Source: CAZVWH01 sp964631175 (lineage in GTDB: Bacteria > Planctomycetota > Phycisphaerae > Sedimentisphaerales > Anaerobacaceae). Taken from it: 64,000 bases of DNA. The stretch is from positions 4,576 to 68,575 of the forward strand of contig CAZVWH010000003.1 in NCBI GenBank assembly GCA_964631175.1. Direction: 5' to 3'. The position numbers were made by a program, and so were the translations under genes. A model generated the notes under the pieces. That model was not told where the DNA came from. It searched no databases and saw nothing but the letters and a program-made list of their open reading frames with translations. Of this stretch, positions 1-8,182 are shown piece after piece; the first letter of the stretch is position 1; every line of letters starts with the position of its first letter.

Positions 1-1369
1 GGAAGCTGCTCGCTAAGCGGCCAGTAACAAGATAAGCCATCGTCACAGGCTTGGTGCCCTCGTAGAATTTGCTCATCAGCTTTGCCGGCTGCAAAAACAT
101 CAGTTCAGCCGAGCTATCGACCGTAAAGCTGTTGCCCTTATCGGTGGTCGTTATAAGAGGTGTCCATTCAATATTGGGGTCGTTTATATCCGCGATTTCT
201 CTCAGCACGCCGGCAAATAAAATCCTTACCTGATTAAGATCGGTTGTAATTACACTGTCGGCATTGAAACAGTCCTGTCCAAGATTGAGAAAGCCGATTA
301 TCGTCTCCGGCCTCTGGTCACGGGTGATAGTGGCCCGCTGGGCAAGGCCCCTATCGCCGACGAACGTGTTCTCCGGCATCGTAAGACCCCATGTCCGCAG
401 GAGCTTATCCATGTTCGAGCTTTGCGAATGTGACATCATCATCTGCGTATTGCTTCGGTCGGGTCTGTCCGTGATACAGAAGGGGTCAACACATACAACT
501 GTCCTGCCGCTCTTAAGAACAAACTGGTCTATGGCAAACAGCGTCCGTTCGGGCAGGTCCTTAGGATGAATGACTAACAAAATATCAACGTCGTTTACAT
601 CGTTGACGTCGGTAGGCACTTCGGTGACTTCATATTTTTTTCGCAACTGCTCCACAAAGGTCCACGGCGGTGTGGGTTGTTTTCCCTGCATCCGCATCAT
701 TTGAGCCATATAGCTGCTTGCGTCATCGCCCATTACCGGTAGGCTGCTCATTATGCCGAGGCGTTTTTTCTGACGTGTAATCGCCGTATCTATCAGATAG
801 CTGATGTCATACTCGATAAAATTCTGTCTATCCGGCGAAAAAAATGGTATGACCTTTTCCACGCCAAACTGTGTTTGAGCTACTAAGCCGAAGAAAAAGT
901 TTTCTTCCTCGGAAATAGAAAACCGCTGAAGACCATACTGTAATGCCTCGACCTCTTGTTCGGAATAAGGCCTGGGGTCGATTATCTTCAGATCGACCAT
1001 GCCCTTAGCCTGGGTGGCATACTGCTCCAGCAGTGATTTGACAAACTCATAATAATTGTTGAAATAACGGATTTGGTCGGGTCCTTTCATCGCCGCGGTC
1101 TTGGCGTAGTAAAGCTTGAGCGTGATAGGCTGATTCAGCTTGGCTAAAATTGCTTTGGTACCATCCGAAAGTGAGTAGATCTTCTGCTCGGTAATATCAG
1201 CTCTAAGCGTTTTGCCGATGTTTTGACAGATGCTTATCGCTGAGAACATAATTACAAAAACAAAGATCGCACCCATAGCCGCTCTTGTTGTTCGGTTCAC
1301 ACATCCGTGAGCGGTTTTTCCAGTCGAATCCTTCACGGATTTTTCTGCGGGTTCTCTATCGGAACTCAT
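1..1369 (-). CDS. GldG-family ABC transporter auxiliary protein, partial (C-terminus beyond window)
   Basis: Reading the minus strand from an ATG at 1369 gives an open frame to the window edge, about 456 residues. It begins MSSDREPAEKSVKDSTGK, has one hydrophobic segment near residues 32-48 (AAMGAIFVFVIMFSAIS) and continues with ADITEQKIYSLSDGT and then a long extracytoplasmic region containing LKLYYAK, IDPRPYSEQEVE, FSPDRQNFIEYDISYLI and VCVDPF. This is the pattern of the GldG/ABC-type auxiliary family, a membrane-anchored periplasmic partner of ABC-2 exporters first named for gliding motility. The start overlaps the stop of the upstream permease by one base (TAATG), so the two are translationally coupled. 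The exported substrate is unknown, and in planctomycetes gliding is not implied. The 3' end lies outside the window. Confidence 0.82.
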   Translation of the reverse strand, partial: MSSDREPAEKSVKDSTGKTAHGCVNRTTRAAMGAIFVFVIMFSAISICQNIGKTLRADITEQKIYSLSDGTKAILAKLNQPITLKLYYAKTAAMKGPDQIRYFNNYYEFVKSLLEQYATQAKGMVDLKIIDPRPYSEQEVEALQYGLQRFSISEEENFFFGLVAQTQFGVEKVIPFFSPDRQNFIEYDISYLIDTAITRQKKRLGIMSSLPVMGDDASSYMAQMMRMQGKQPTPPWTFVEQLRKKYEVTEVPTDVNDVNDVDILLVIHPKDLPERTLFAIDQFVLKSGRTVVCVDPFCITDRPDRSNTQMMMSHSQSSNMDKLLRTWGLTMPENTFVGDRGLAQRATITRDQRPETIIGFLNLGQDCFNADSVITTDLNQVRILFAGVLREIADINDPNIEWTPLITTTDKGNSFTVDSSAELMFLQPAKLMSKFYEGTKPVTMAYLVTGRLASSF

Positions 1370-2100
1370 TAGGCTGCCTTCCTTTCATCCAAAACAAAGG
1401 TGCTGGCGGCAATCCATCCGACAATCAACAGCGCAAAATAAGCAAGGTCTTTGAATTCCAGCACACCTCTCTGAATCGACTCAAAGTGCTGCCGAATGCT
1501 CATGCTCTCTATCGCCGAGACCAGGCCGGCTGGTAAAAAGCTTGAGAGATAATCCAGCGTCGTCGGCATACCGGCAAAAACCAGCACCGCACATGCAACT
1601 ACCGACAGGACAAAACTTATCACCTGGTTCTTACTGACCGTAGAAAAGAAACAGCCGACAGCAAGAAAACCTCCCGCCATCAGCCAGCTACCTATATAGC
1701 CGGTAATTATCAGGCCGACATCAGGCTCGCCGAGGTAGCAAACGGTAATAACCATAGGAAAAGTCAAGGCCAGTGCAATCGCCAGGAAAATCCAGGCGGC
1801 GAAGAACTTGCCCAAGACCGCCTGTGTTATCGTAATGGGCAAAGTAAGCAGCAGCTCAATTGAGCCGGTCTTGCGCTCTTCGGCCCAAAGACGCATAGCA
1901 GTCGAGGGAACCATAAAAACATACAGCAGCGGCAGATTCATAAAAAATACCCGCATATCCGCCTGACGTGCCTCGAAAAAGCCCTGCTTGAATGTCAGAT
2001 AACCTGAGAAAAATAGAAAAATCACTAAAAATACGTATGCAAGAGGAGTTGTAAAATAACTTTTAAGCTCCCTCTTAAATACCGCCCAGAAACTTTGCAT
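1369..2100 (-). CDS. ABC-2 type transporter permease (GldF-like)
   Basis: A 243-residue integral membrane protein with about six hydrophobic segments (for example PLAYVFLVIFLFFSGYL near residue 18 and FFAAWIFLAIALALTFPMVI near residue 93). The stretch AMRLWAEERKTGSIELLLTLP is the conserved cytoplasmic coupling region of ABC-2 permeases of the GldF/NosY kind. An AGGAG ribosome site lies just before the ATG at 2100. It sits between the ATPase gene (2207-2926) and the GldG-like gene, with which it overlaps by one base, so the three form one exporter operon. The length matches GldF. Substrate unknown. I am confident of the family and not of the physiological role. Confidence 0.87.
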   Translation of the reverse strand: MQSFWAVFKRELKSYFTTPLAYVFLVIFLFFSGYLTFKQGFFEARQADMRVFFMNLPLLYVFMVPSTAMRLWAEERKTGSIELLLTLPITITQAVLGKFFAAWIFLAIALALTFPMVITVCYLGEPDVGLIITGYIGSWLMAGGFLAVGCFFSTVSKNQVISFVLSVVACAVLVFAGMPTTLDYLSSFLPAGLVSAIESMSIRQHFESIQRGVLEFKDLAYFALLIVGWIAASTFVLDERKAA

Positions 2101-2206
2101 TTTATACTCCTGCCTTGAGCTGGTAATTGGTTATTAGTAATCACGTTTATTATTTAACCAATTACCATTCAACCAGTCCCTTAGAGAACAGTTACCATTT
2201 AACCAA
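2101..2206. repeat. TAACCA/AATTACC word repeat between the ABC permease and ATPase genes
   Basis: The roughly 100-base spacer is built largely from permuted short words such as TGGTAATTGGTTATTAG, AACCAATTACC and CCATTTAACCAAC. The same words recur at 4190-4250, 51138-51182 and 52823-52907, and inside mnmE (52465-52500). The repeat separates two genes that would normally sit tightly together in one operon, which suggests later insertion. Confidence 0.7.
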
Positions 2207-2926
2207 CTATGTGCTTTGTCTTTTAGTAATCTTACGAAACACCTCATCTAAACTACACTGGTGTTTTTGTTTCAATTCATCAGGTGTGGAATCCACCAAA
2301 ATGCGTCCTTCGGAGATGATTACCGTTCTGGAGCAAACGGCCTCCACTTCTTCAAGGATGTGAGTCGAAACTATGATACACTTTTCTTTAGCCATTTTAC
2401 TTATAAGCTGCTGGACGTCGTGTTTTTGATTTGGGTCCAATCCATCCGTTGGCTCGTCAAGAATGAGCACATCCGGGTCGTGGATTAGAGCCTGTGCTAA
2501 TCCCACACGTCTTTTATATCCTTTCGACAGGGTTTCAATCGTCTGATGGTACACGGAATCGATAGCACACATCGGGACAATCCGGTCTAATTTTTGCTTG
2601 CGCGTATTGCCGGTAATCTGTCTGGCATCGCAGACGAAGCTCAGAAAGCCGCCGACGGTCATCTCGCCGTACGCAGGTGAATTTTCCGCTAAATATCCGA
2701 GTCTGCGTCTAACTTCAATGGGATTTTGCAGGATATCATATCCGCCGACCGAAGCTGTGCCGTTATCAGGCCTGATAAAGCAAGCCAGCATCCTCATTGC
2801 AGTTGTTTTGCCGGCCCCATTTGGTCCGAGAAGGCCCAGCACTTCGCCCTTACCGACTTCAAATGATATGCTGTCAACGGCAACAACCGGGCCGAAACTT
2901 CGCCGAAGCTCTTTGACCTTTATCAT
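2207..2926 (-). CDS. ABC transporter ATP-binding protein (GldA-like)
   Basis: A 239-residue ABC ATPase. It has Walker A GPNGAGKTT near residue 36, a signature LSKGYKRRVGLAQAL near residue 133 (LSKGY in place of LSGGQ, usual for the CcmA/NatA/GldA group), Walker B VLILDEPTDGLDP near 155 and the switch His in VSTHILEE. I chose the ATG at 2926 rather than the TTG at 2938 because GGAG lies about six bases upstream of it. It energises the ABC-2 permease encoded next and belongs with the GldG-like protein. Transcription is divergent from the broken DUF362 gene at 3071. Substrate unknown. Confidence 0.88.
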   Translation of the reverse strand: MIKVKELRRSFGPVVAVDSISFEVGKGEVLGLLGPNGAGKTTAMRMLACFIRPDNGTASVGGYDILQNPIEVRRRLGYLAENSPAYGEMTVGGFLSFVCDARQITGNTRKQKLDRIVPMCAIDSVYHQTIETLSKGYKRRVGLAQALIHDPDVLILDEPTDGLDPNQKHDVQQLISKMAKEKCIIVSTHILEEVEAVCSRTVIISEGRILVDSTPDELKQKHQCSLDEVFRKITKRQST

Positions 2927-3149
2927 ATCCGTCTCCAAAAACAGAAGAAATCAACATGGATATACGGTGAAACCACAACCTAAACCCGTGGTAAAACACA
3001 TAAATTTACTCAAAATCTCTTGATAGTCAACCCCGTTAGAGACAATTTCTTATTATTCGCATAAAAATTTATGAGCCGAGTCGCAAAGGTAAAGTTCGTT
3101 GATTGCGAGAGCAGTATTGCAAAATCGCTCGATTTGATTGGTGCCGGTG

Positions 3150-3287
3150 GGGCTGTTGAAAAAGGTGAGATTGCTTCGTCGCTACGCTCCTCGCAATGAC
3201 ACAAAGTGCGTTTTCAGGTTATTGCGAGCGATTCGAAGAATCGCGCGGCAATCTCAAATGTTGTTTTGGGACTTTTTCAACAGCCCC
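3150..3287. mobile_element. MITE-like palindromic element inserted in the DUF362 gene
   Basis: The element begins GGGCTGTTGAAAAAG (3150-3164) and ends with its exact reverse complement (3272-3286), giving perfect 15-base terminal inverted repeats. It is flanked by CCGGTG at 3144-3149 and 3288-3293. The interior holds TCGCAATGACAC and ATTGCGAGCGATTCG, the inverted 'CATTGCGAG' core that also forms the elements at 28525-28605 and 44133-44216. No transposase is encoded, so it would have moved in trans. Confidence 0.82.
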
Positions 3288-3817
3288 CCGGTGCTCGGCT
3301 GCCGCGGCAGGGGCTTATCATAATAAAGCCGAACCTGACCAACTCTTCACCGCCGCCGGTAACAACAGGCGTTGCCGCAGCCGAAGCTGTCTATCAATGC
3401 TGCAGAGCTTATACAAAGGCTGAAATTGTCATAGGCCAAGGCTGTGAAAGCGGCAAGACATCTGATGTTTTCACTACGCTAGGATACGCCGCTTTAGCTA
3501 AAAAGTACGGCATAAGATTGATTGACTTTAATGAGGCTGAAACGGTCGTCCTTGAAAACAGCAAAGCCCTTCAGTTAGAGCAGTTTCACATTCCCGTAAT
3601 TGTGCGCGATGCGTTTGTGATTTCTCTGCCTATGCTTAAAAACCACAGCTTCACAGCGACAACTATCGCAATGAAAAATATGTTTGGCGTAGCGTCGGCC
3701 AAGTTCTATGCAGGCTCATGGAACAAATCTAAACTGCACAGCCCTTCGACGGACAAATCCGTCGTGCATGTATGCTTGTATAAAAAGCCTGACCTTTCGG
3801 TCGTGGATGCCTCCGTA

Positions 3818-3912
3818 GTGGCACGGGCTTCCAGCCTGCGCAGCATGGCATGCGCCACGTGAAGACACGGCCAAGCCTGTCCTGAGCGAAGTCGAAGGGA
3901 TGGCCGTGCCAC
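3818..3912. repeat. Palindromic insertion with GTGGCACGG/CCGTGCCAC ends
   Basis: A 95-base segment with perfect 9-base inverted ends (3818-3826 and 3904-3912) inside the DUF362 pseudogene. It holds CCTGAGCGAAGTCGAAGGG, nearly identical to a word translated inside mnmE (about 51885-51905, minus strand), and GCGCAGCATGGCATGCG, which resembles 21847-21865. It appears to be a composite of dispersed repeat modules. Confidence 0.65.
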
Positions 3913-4060
3913 AGAATTAGCCGGCTTCGAACCGGTTGCGGTTGATACCGTCGGCAGTGAGCTGCTTGGCCACAATCCACATCGGCTGGAATATCTGAAA
4001 CTGGCCATCCGCCATGGCGGACATGGAAGTATGAACAATATCGAAATAATCCAAGCTTAA

Positions 4061-4483
4061 TAATGCGACCTGTGCTGCACCGCGGACAAGAATTGCTTTG
4101 TTAGCCCACAACAACCGATAACTAATCCGTTATTTCTCGTCGGCTATTTTTCTTGCAAAGCTCAGACCCTTTTCTATACTGTAGGGTAGCTGGTCCCTAA
4201 GGGACTGGTTAAATGGTAACTGGTAATTAATAACCAATTACTAATAACTATGCTTTGTTGAAAAGCCTCACCGTCGTTTCGACCGAAGCGACGCGGAGCG
4301 TCGCGAAGTGGAGAAATCTGCTCAAAAATAGATTTCTCGATTCGCCTGCGGCTCGCTCGAAATGACATTCTGAACTCTTTTCAACAGAGCATAATAACTA
4401 ATAACCATACTGCTCCCCGCTTCCGCGGGGACAAGTTTACCCCTGCGAAGGCAGGGGCAGAAAGCACGGGGCTGGAGCAAGAT
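4061..4483. other. Gene-free stretch before the SurA-like gene, filled with repeats
   Basis: About 420 bases with no convincing gene. It holds a TAACCA-type word repeat (about 4186-4250), the MITE-like element at 4251-4391, a second word-repeat tail (4392-4410), and two GC-rich palindromes, CCCCGCTTCCGCGGGG and CCCCTGCGAAGGCAGGGG, near 4423-4458, directly upstream of the ATG at 4484. The second palindrome resembles one inside gspI at about 32800-32842. Confidence 0.6.
4251..4391. mobile_element. Second MITE-like element, same family as 3150-3287
   Basis: It starts TGCTTTGTTGAAAAG (4251) and ends CTTTTCAACAGAGCA (4391), which are inverted repeats with one mismatch and share GTTGAAAA ends with the element at 3150. 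It is flanked by TAATAACTA at 4242-4250 and 4392-4400, a candidate 9-base target duplication, although the surrounding word repeat (4186-4250, AACTGGTAATTAATAACC) makes chance duplication easier. The interior carries GAAGCGACGCGGAGCGTCGCG and the TTCGCCTGCGGCTCGCTCG palindrome. Confidence 0.7.
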
Positions 4484-6778
4484 ATGAATTTAGTCAAATG
4501 GTTTCGCAAAAATAAGACGAAGGTGATGGCTATTGTAGTCATCGTTTTAATGGTCGCTTTTATTGGGGGCAGCGCCTTAAACTACATGCTTAGCCCTGCA
4601 AGGACCTTAGGCAGTAAGGTTGTAGCGTACTACGGCAATAATAGGAAAATAACAAGCAACGGTTTGACTTTGGCCCGACGGGAGCTGGAGGTTCTAAGGC
4701 TCTTGGGGGCAAGTGAGCTGATAAGGCAGCAGGATCTGCGGGGCTTTCTAATGGCGGAACTGCTGTTTAGCGAGGGCAGAGCACAAACGCCGGTAATCAA
4801 TCAGATAAGGCAACTAATAAGAGCAAAGCGGTACAGCATCAGCGACGAGCAAATCGCTTGTATCTACTCACACTCAATGCCGAGCCACGTATATTGGCTG
4901 CTGTTGAAAAATGAGGCGCAGCTTGCAGGGATTAGGATCACAAATGATGACGTAGGTGAGCTGCTTGCAAGATCAATACCGGAGCTTTTTGACGGCCAAA
5001 CATATACACAGCGAATTAAATGGCTGATTAATCGGTACGGCATTCCAGAGCCTCAGCTATTGGCAACCTTCGGCAAATTGGTGGCGGTATTACAGTACGC
5101 ACTGTTGATTAGCTCAACTGAAGACGTTACCGACTCACAGATAATGTATCTGACCGGTTGCGAGAAAGAGACAATCGATGTAGAATTTGTAAAATTTGAT
5201 TCCGATGTGTTTACCGAAGCCCAGGAACAGCCGAGCGAGGAACAAATACTCGAGCATTTTAACAAATACAAGGAATGCTCCGCCGATGAAGTAAGCGAAG
5301 AAAATCCTTATGGCTTCGGATATAAACTGCCCGACAGAGTTCAGCTTGAATACATAGCGCTTAAGCTCGATGATATCTCACCCATAGTGACACCACCTAC
5401 ACCCCAGGAAACAGAAGAGTACTATCGCAAACATGTAAAACAATTCACCGAGTCGGTCCCGCAGGACCCAAACGACCCGAATTCGCCCTTAGTTGAGCGA
5501 ACCAGAAGCTACGCTGAAATGGAAAGTTTCATCTCCAAACAGCTTCTGCGAGACAAAATAAACTCAAAGGCAGAAAGCATCCTCCAGGAAGCAAGGACGC
5601 AAACTGAAATTGCTATGGAGGATTTAGAGTCTGAGAAGCTAAGTGCCGAGCAGATAGAGTCCGTTGCAGGCGAAGGTAGTGATTACGAAACCGTCGCAAA
5701 GAAATTAGCAGAGAGACACAATATCAAGGTCTATGCCGGCCAGACGGGTCTGCTAAGTGCGGCTGATATGGGAGCCGACGAATGCTTAAGTAGGTTGTAT
5801 ATACTGGGCGAGGGACGTAATCCTGTGCGATTGCGTCAGATTCTCTTTTCAATTCCTGCCTTGAGCGACGATGAGCAGTCCGCCTCAGGCGGACCTGCAA
5901 GGCCGAGCCCTTTGGGCGGAGGGCAGCCGAGATTATTTGAAAACATTGGGCCGGTCAGAGATATTTTATCTGAAATAATGGTATTAGTACGGACAACTAA
6001 GGCCCAAAAGACATCTACTCCGGAAGGCATAGACTTAATACTCGATACCAGAACCTTGATGCTCGATGATGATCGAGAATCTCCGCAGGACGCCTGGCGG
6101 CGGAAAATCGAGAATCCGGTATTGAGAACGGTAAGAGAAAATGTAGTGGATGACTTAAAGAAACTTGCGGTAGTCCGTCAAGGATTAGTCAAAAACAAAG
6201 CCGAAGAATTTGTTGACCTCGTGAAAAAAGATGGCTGGGAGAAGGCACTTAATAAATTTAATGAGCTTTACAGTCAACAAACCAGGCAGAGTGGAAGTGA
6301 CCCAAATATTTTTAGATTGGAACGATTGACAAATCTACAAAGAATTCCAAAAAGGACGTTGACAGCATTGGCAGCCCAAAGTAAAGGCAGGTTAACAGAA
6401 CAGATATTCGTCAACGAGGCACAGAAACGGTTAACTGTCAATGAGGCTGAGATTCAGAGCCGGTTCATAGAGAAGCTTTATTCACTTGTGCCACGCAACA
6501 TCAGTATTGTTAAGAACTTGCCGTTGGCTATGGAATTTAACCCGCAGATGTGCTTTTACATTATCAAGGATATTTTGGTTAAGCGTCTTGGGCTGGAAGA
6601 ATACGAAAAAATGAAGGCAGTGCGATTCTTTTCAGGAGATCAAGCTCAGTCCCAGACTATGGCGGCGGTGCACTTTAATCCCGAAAACATAGTCAAGCGT
6701 ATGAAATTTCAGCCGGCTAAACAGGACCAGACGCAGGCAGAATCAGACGTGTCCGATGAGTCGGAGGGAGCATCGTAA
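4484..6778 (+). CDS. SurA/PpiD-like membrane-anchored foldase
   Basis: A 764-residue protein with a short basic N-terminus (MNLVKWFRKNKTK) and one transmembrane anchor (VMAIVVIVLMVAFIGGSALNY, about residues 14-35), followed by a long helical extracytoplasmic region, as in PpiD and SurA-N proteins. Residues about 60-215 resemble a SurA N-terminal chaperone domain. I do not see a clear parvulin rotamase core, so a chaperone role without prolyl isomerase activity is possible. The protein would help outer-membrane or secreted proteins fold. Near 5876-5935 a palindromic repeat is translated in frame as SASGGPARPSPLGGGQP, probably a disordered insertion. The stop overlaps the next start (TAATG at 6776-6780), so the small membrane protein downstream is coupled. 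Confidence 0.72.
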   Translation: MNLVKWFRKNKTKVMAIVVIVLMVAFIGGSALNYMLSPARTLGSKVVAYYGNNRKITSNGLTLARRELEVLRLLGASELIRQQDLRGFLMAELLFSEGRAQTPVINQIRQLIRAKRYSISDEQIACIYSHSMPSHVYWLLLKNEAQLAGIRITNDDVGELLARSIPELFDGQTYTQRIKWLINRYGIPEPQLLATFGKLVAVLQYALLISSTEDVTDSQIMYLTGCEKETIDVEFVKFDSDVFTEAQEQPSEEQILEHFNKYKECSADEVSEENPYGFGYKLPDRVQLEYIALKLDDISPIVTPPTPQETEEYYRKHVKQFTESVPQDPNDPNSPLVERTRSYAEMESFISKQLLRDKINSKAESILQEARTQTEIAMEDLESEKLSAEQIESVAGEGSDYETVAKKLAERHNIKVYAGQTGLLSAADMGADECLSRLYILGEGRNPVRLRQILFSIPALSDDEQSASGGPARPSPLGGGQPRLFENIGPVRDILSEIMVLVRTTKAQKTSTPEGIDLILDTRTLMLDDDRESPQDAWRRKIENPVLRTVRENVVDDLKKLAVVRQGLVKNKAEEFVDLVKKDGWEKALNKFNELYSQQTRQSGSDPNIFRLERLTNLQRIPKRTLTALAAQSKGRLTEQIFVNEAQKRLTVNEAEIQSRFIEKLYSLVPRNISIVKNLPLAMEFNPQMCFYIIKDILVKRLGLEEYEKMKAVRFFSGDQAQSQTMAAVHFNPENIVKRMKFQPAKQDQTQAESDVSDESEGAS

Positions 6779-7206
6779 TGGCGCAGCGTTCAGAAGCAAA
6801 CAATGTGGGCTTTCTGATGGTTATTGCAATCCTGGCCTGGGCTGTGCCGGGGGCGGGCCATTATATGCTAAAAGAGAAAAAACGGTCTATAATCATATTC
6901 GTAACCATTGTAATTGTTTTCTTAATAGGACTATATGTCGGCTCAATCGGCGTGATCAATCCGATTGATTCAAAGGCCTGGTATTTGGCGCAGATTATGA
7001 ATTCACCTATAGTGGCGGCATTGGGACATTTGACATCGTCGGCACCGGAGAAGTATCGTGTTTTTGGAAGGCCGAACGAAATCGGTCAGTATTATACGAG
7101 TATTGCCGGATTACTTAATCTTTTGTGTATCATTAACGCCGTTTATTTAGGTCATCTGCGTGGCAGCAATCTTGAACACCCAACCCCCAGTAAAACCGAG
7201 GGCTAA
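6778..7206 (+). CDS. Small multi-span membrane protein, DUF6677-like
   Basis: A 142-residue protein with three or four hydrophobic segments: FLMVIAILAWAVPGAGHYML (about 13-32), RSIIIFVTIVIVFLIGLYVGS (about 37-57) and IAGLLNLLCIINAVYLGHL near the C-terminus. The W-x-x-PGAGH motif in the first segment recalls small planctomycetal membrane proteins I know as DUF6677, though I cannot verify that here. It overlaps the foldase stop by one base and is followed 19 bases later by another membrane protein, so all three are likely cotranscribed. Function unknown. Confidence 0.6.
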   Translation: MAQRSEANNVGFLMVIAILAWAVPGAGHYMLKEKKRSIIIFVTIVIVFLIGLYVGSIGVINPIDSKAWYLAQIMNSPIVAALGHLTSSAPEKYRVFGRPNEIGQYYTSIAGLLNLLCIINAVYLGHLRGSNLEHPTPSKTEG

Positions 7207-7225
7207 ATATGAAACCGGAGGTTAA

Positions 7226-7477
7226 ATGTCGTTAATGGTTTCTTTTGTAATGGCGAGCTTTGTCGCACCAGAGAATATCGGAACAAATCCGCAGTCGATG
7301 CTATTGCTGCTGCCGTTGGTGGTAGCGATAGCCGTCATTTATAAAGTCACAAAAATGCCGAAGATCACTGCAGTATCTTTTATAAAAGAAGTAGTGGTTT
7401 TATCCGGCTCAATTGTCATTTTCATTGCTATAATTGCAATAGCCTTATTTGCTTTTACCTGGCTGATCACCGAGTGA
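7226..7477 (+). CDS. Small membrane protein of unknown function
   Basis: An 83-residue hydrophobic protein with an N-terminal segment (MVSFVMASFVAPENIG), a central segment (SMLLLLPLVVAIAVIYKV) and a C-terminal segment (VVLSGSIVIFIAIIAIALFAFTWLI). GGAGG lies just before the ATG. Its 3' end overlaps the convergent rnc gene by 33 bases. That overlap arises because rnc reads through a palindromic repeat (7488-7510). I do not recognise the family. Confidence 0.6.
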   Translation: MSLMVSFVMASFVAPENIGTNPQSMLLLLPLVVAIAVIYKVTKMPKITAVSFIKEVVVLSGSIVIFIAIIAIALFAFTWLITE

Positions 7478-8182
7478 ATGCGTAACCCGCCGTGGCGGGT
7501 TAAGGACGCCTAATTCGATGAGTGCTTTGAAAGCGGCTTTTTGCTCCGCTTCTTTTTTGTTTGTACCCCAGGCACTCGGAAAGTGTCGTTCAGCTATTAC
7601 TACCTCAGACTCAAAACATTTATCGTGGTCGGGTCCTTTTTCATCAAGCAGTATATAAACAGGTATAACGTTGAACCGCTCCTGGGCGTACTGCTGTAAT
7701 AGAGATTTGTAATTACCCTGAGCTTGTTCGTTATCGGCTTGTTCGATTACTGGGTGAAAAACTCTCAGAGTAAAGCTGCGGGCGGCGTCAAAACCGCTGT
7801 CAAGGTAAATTGCGGCTATAATAGCTTCCAACAAAGCAGCAGCGAGAGACCCAGTTAGGGCTTTGCTGGAGGCCATACTTTTTCCCACTTTCAGGAATTT
7901 TTGCAGGTCCAAACGTCTGATTATTTGAGCACAGGTCTCGCGGGAAACAAGCATACTTTTGAGCTTTGTCAATTCGCCTTCCAAACGACCTGAGAAACGC
8001 TCGAACAAAGTTTGGCAAATAACAGCACCCAAAATGGCGTCGCCGAGAAATTCCAGCCTTTCATTACTTAAAAGCCGGTTATCGACAGCGGAAGAATGAG
8101 TAAGCGCCTTGGCTAAAAATTTGATGTTGGTAAACTGATACCCTATTATCTGCTCGATTTGCCGCAGGCTTTCCTTGTTCAT
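7445..8182 (-). CDS. rnc: Ribonuclease III
   Basis: A 245-residue double-strand-specific endoribonuclease for rRNA and mRNA processing. The catalytic signature NERLEFLGDAILG is at about residues 40-52. A double-stranded RNA-binding domain fills about 155-226 (NYKSLLQQYAQE...GTNKKEAEQKAAFKAL). In the second catalytic helix the usual LADxxEA reads AAALLEA, so the acidic residue three positions before the conserved Glu is Ala. The C-terminal tail (PPRRVTHSLGDQ) is encoded by the hairpin repeat at 7488-7510 and beyond, and so is probably not native. It is convergent with, and overlaps, the small membrane gene at 7226. An AGGAC ribosome site precedes the ATG at 8182. Confidence 0.92.
   Translation of the reverse strand: MNKESLRQIEQIIGYQFTNIKFLAKALTHSSAVDNRLLSNERLEFLGDAILGAVICQTLFERFSGRLEGELTKLKSMLVSRETCAQIIRRLDLQKFLKVGKSMASSKALTGSLAAALLEAIIAAIYLDSGFDAARSFTLRVFHPVIEQADNEQAQGNYKSLLQQYAQERFNVIPVYILLDEKGPDHDKCFESEVVIAERHFPSAWGTNKKEAEQKAAFKALIELGVLNPPRRVTHSLGDQPGKSK

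Larger units (their letters stand above)
3071..4060 (+). pseudogene. DUF362 (iron-sulfur family) gene, interrupted twice by palindromic insertions
   Basis: One frame carries a DUF362 protein in three pieces. The N-terminus (3071-3149) reads MSRVAKVKFVDCESS...LDLIGAG. The middle, from about 3294, reads GLIIIKPNLTNSS...VISLPMLKNHSFTATTIAMKNMFG. The C-terminus, from about 3914, reads GFEPVAVDTVGSELLGHNP and ends at TAA 4060. A 138-base palindrome at 3150-3287 brings a stop at 3197, and a 95-base palindrome at 3818-3912 brings a stop at 3860. Removing 3150-3293 (element plus one copy of a CCGGTG duplication, 144 bases) restores a continuous DLIGAGARLPRQGLIIIKPN. The second site also seems to have lost part of the gene. 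DUF362 proteins are often linked to ferredoxin-like domains and their role is poorly defined. This copy is very probably dead. Confidence 0.85.
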
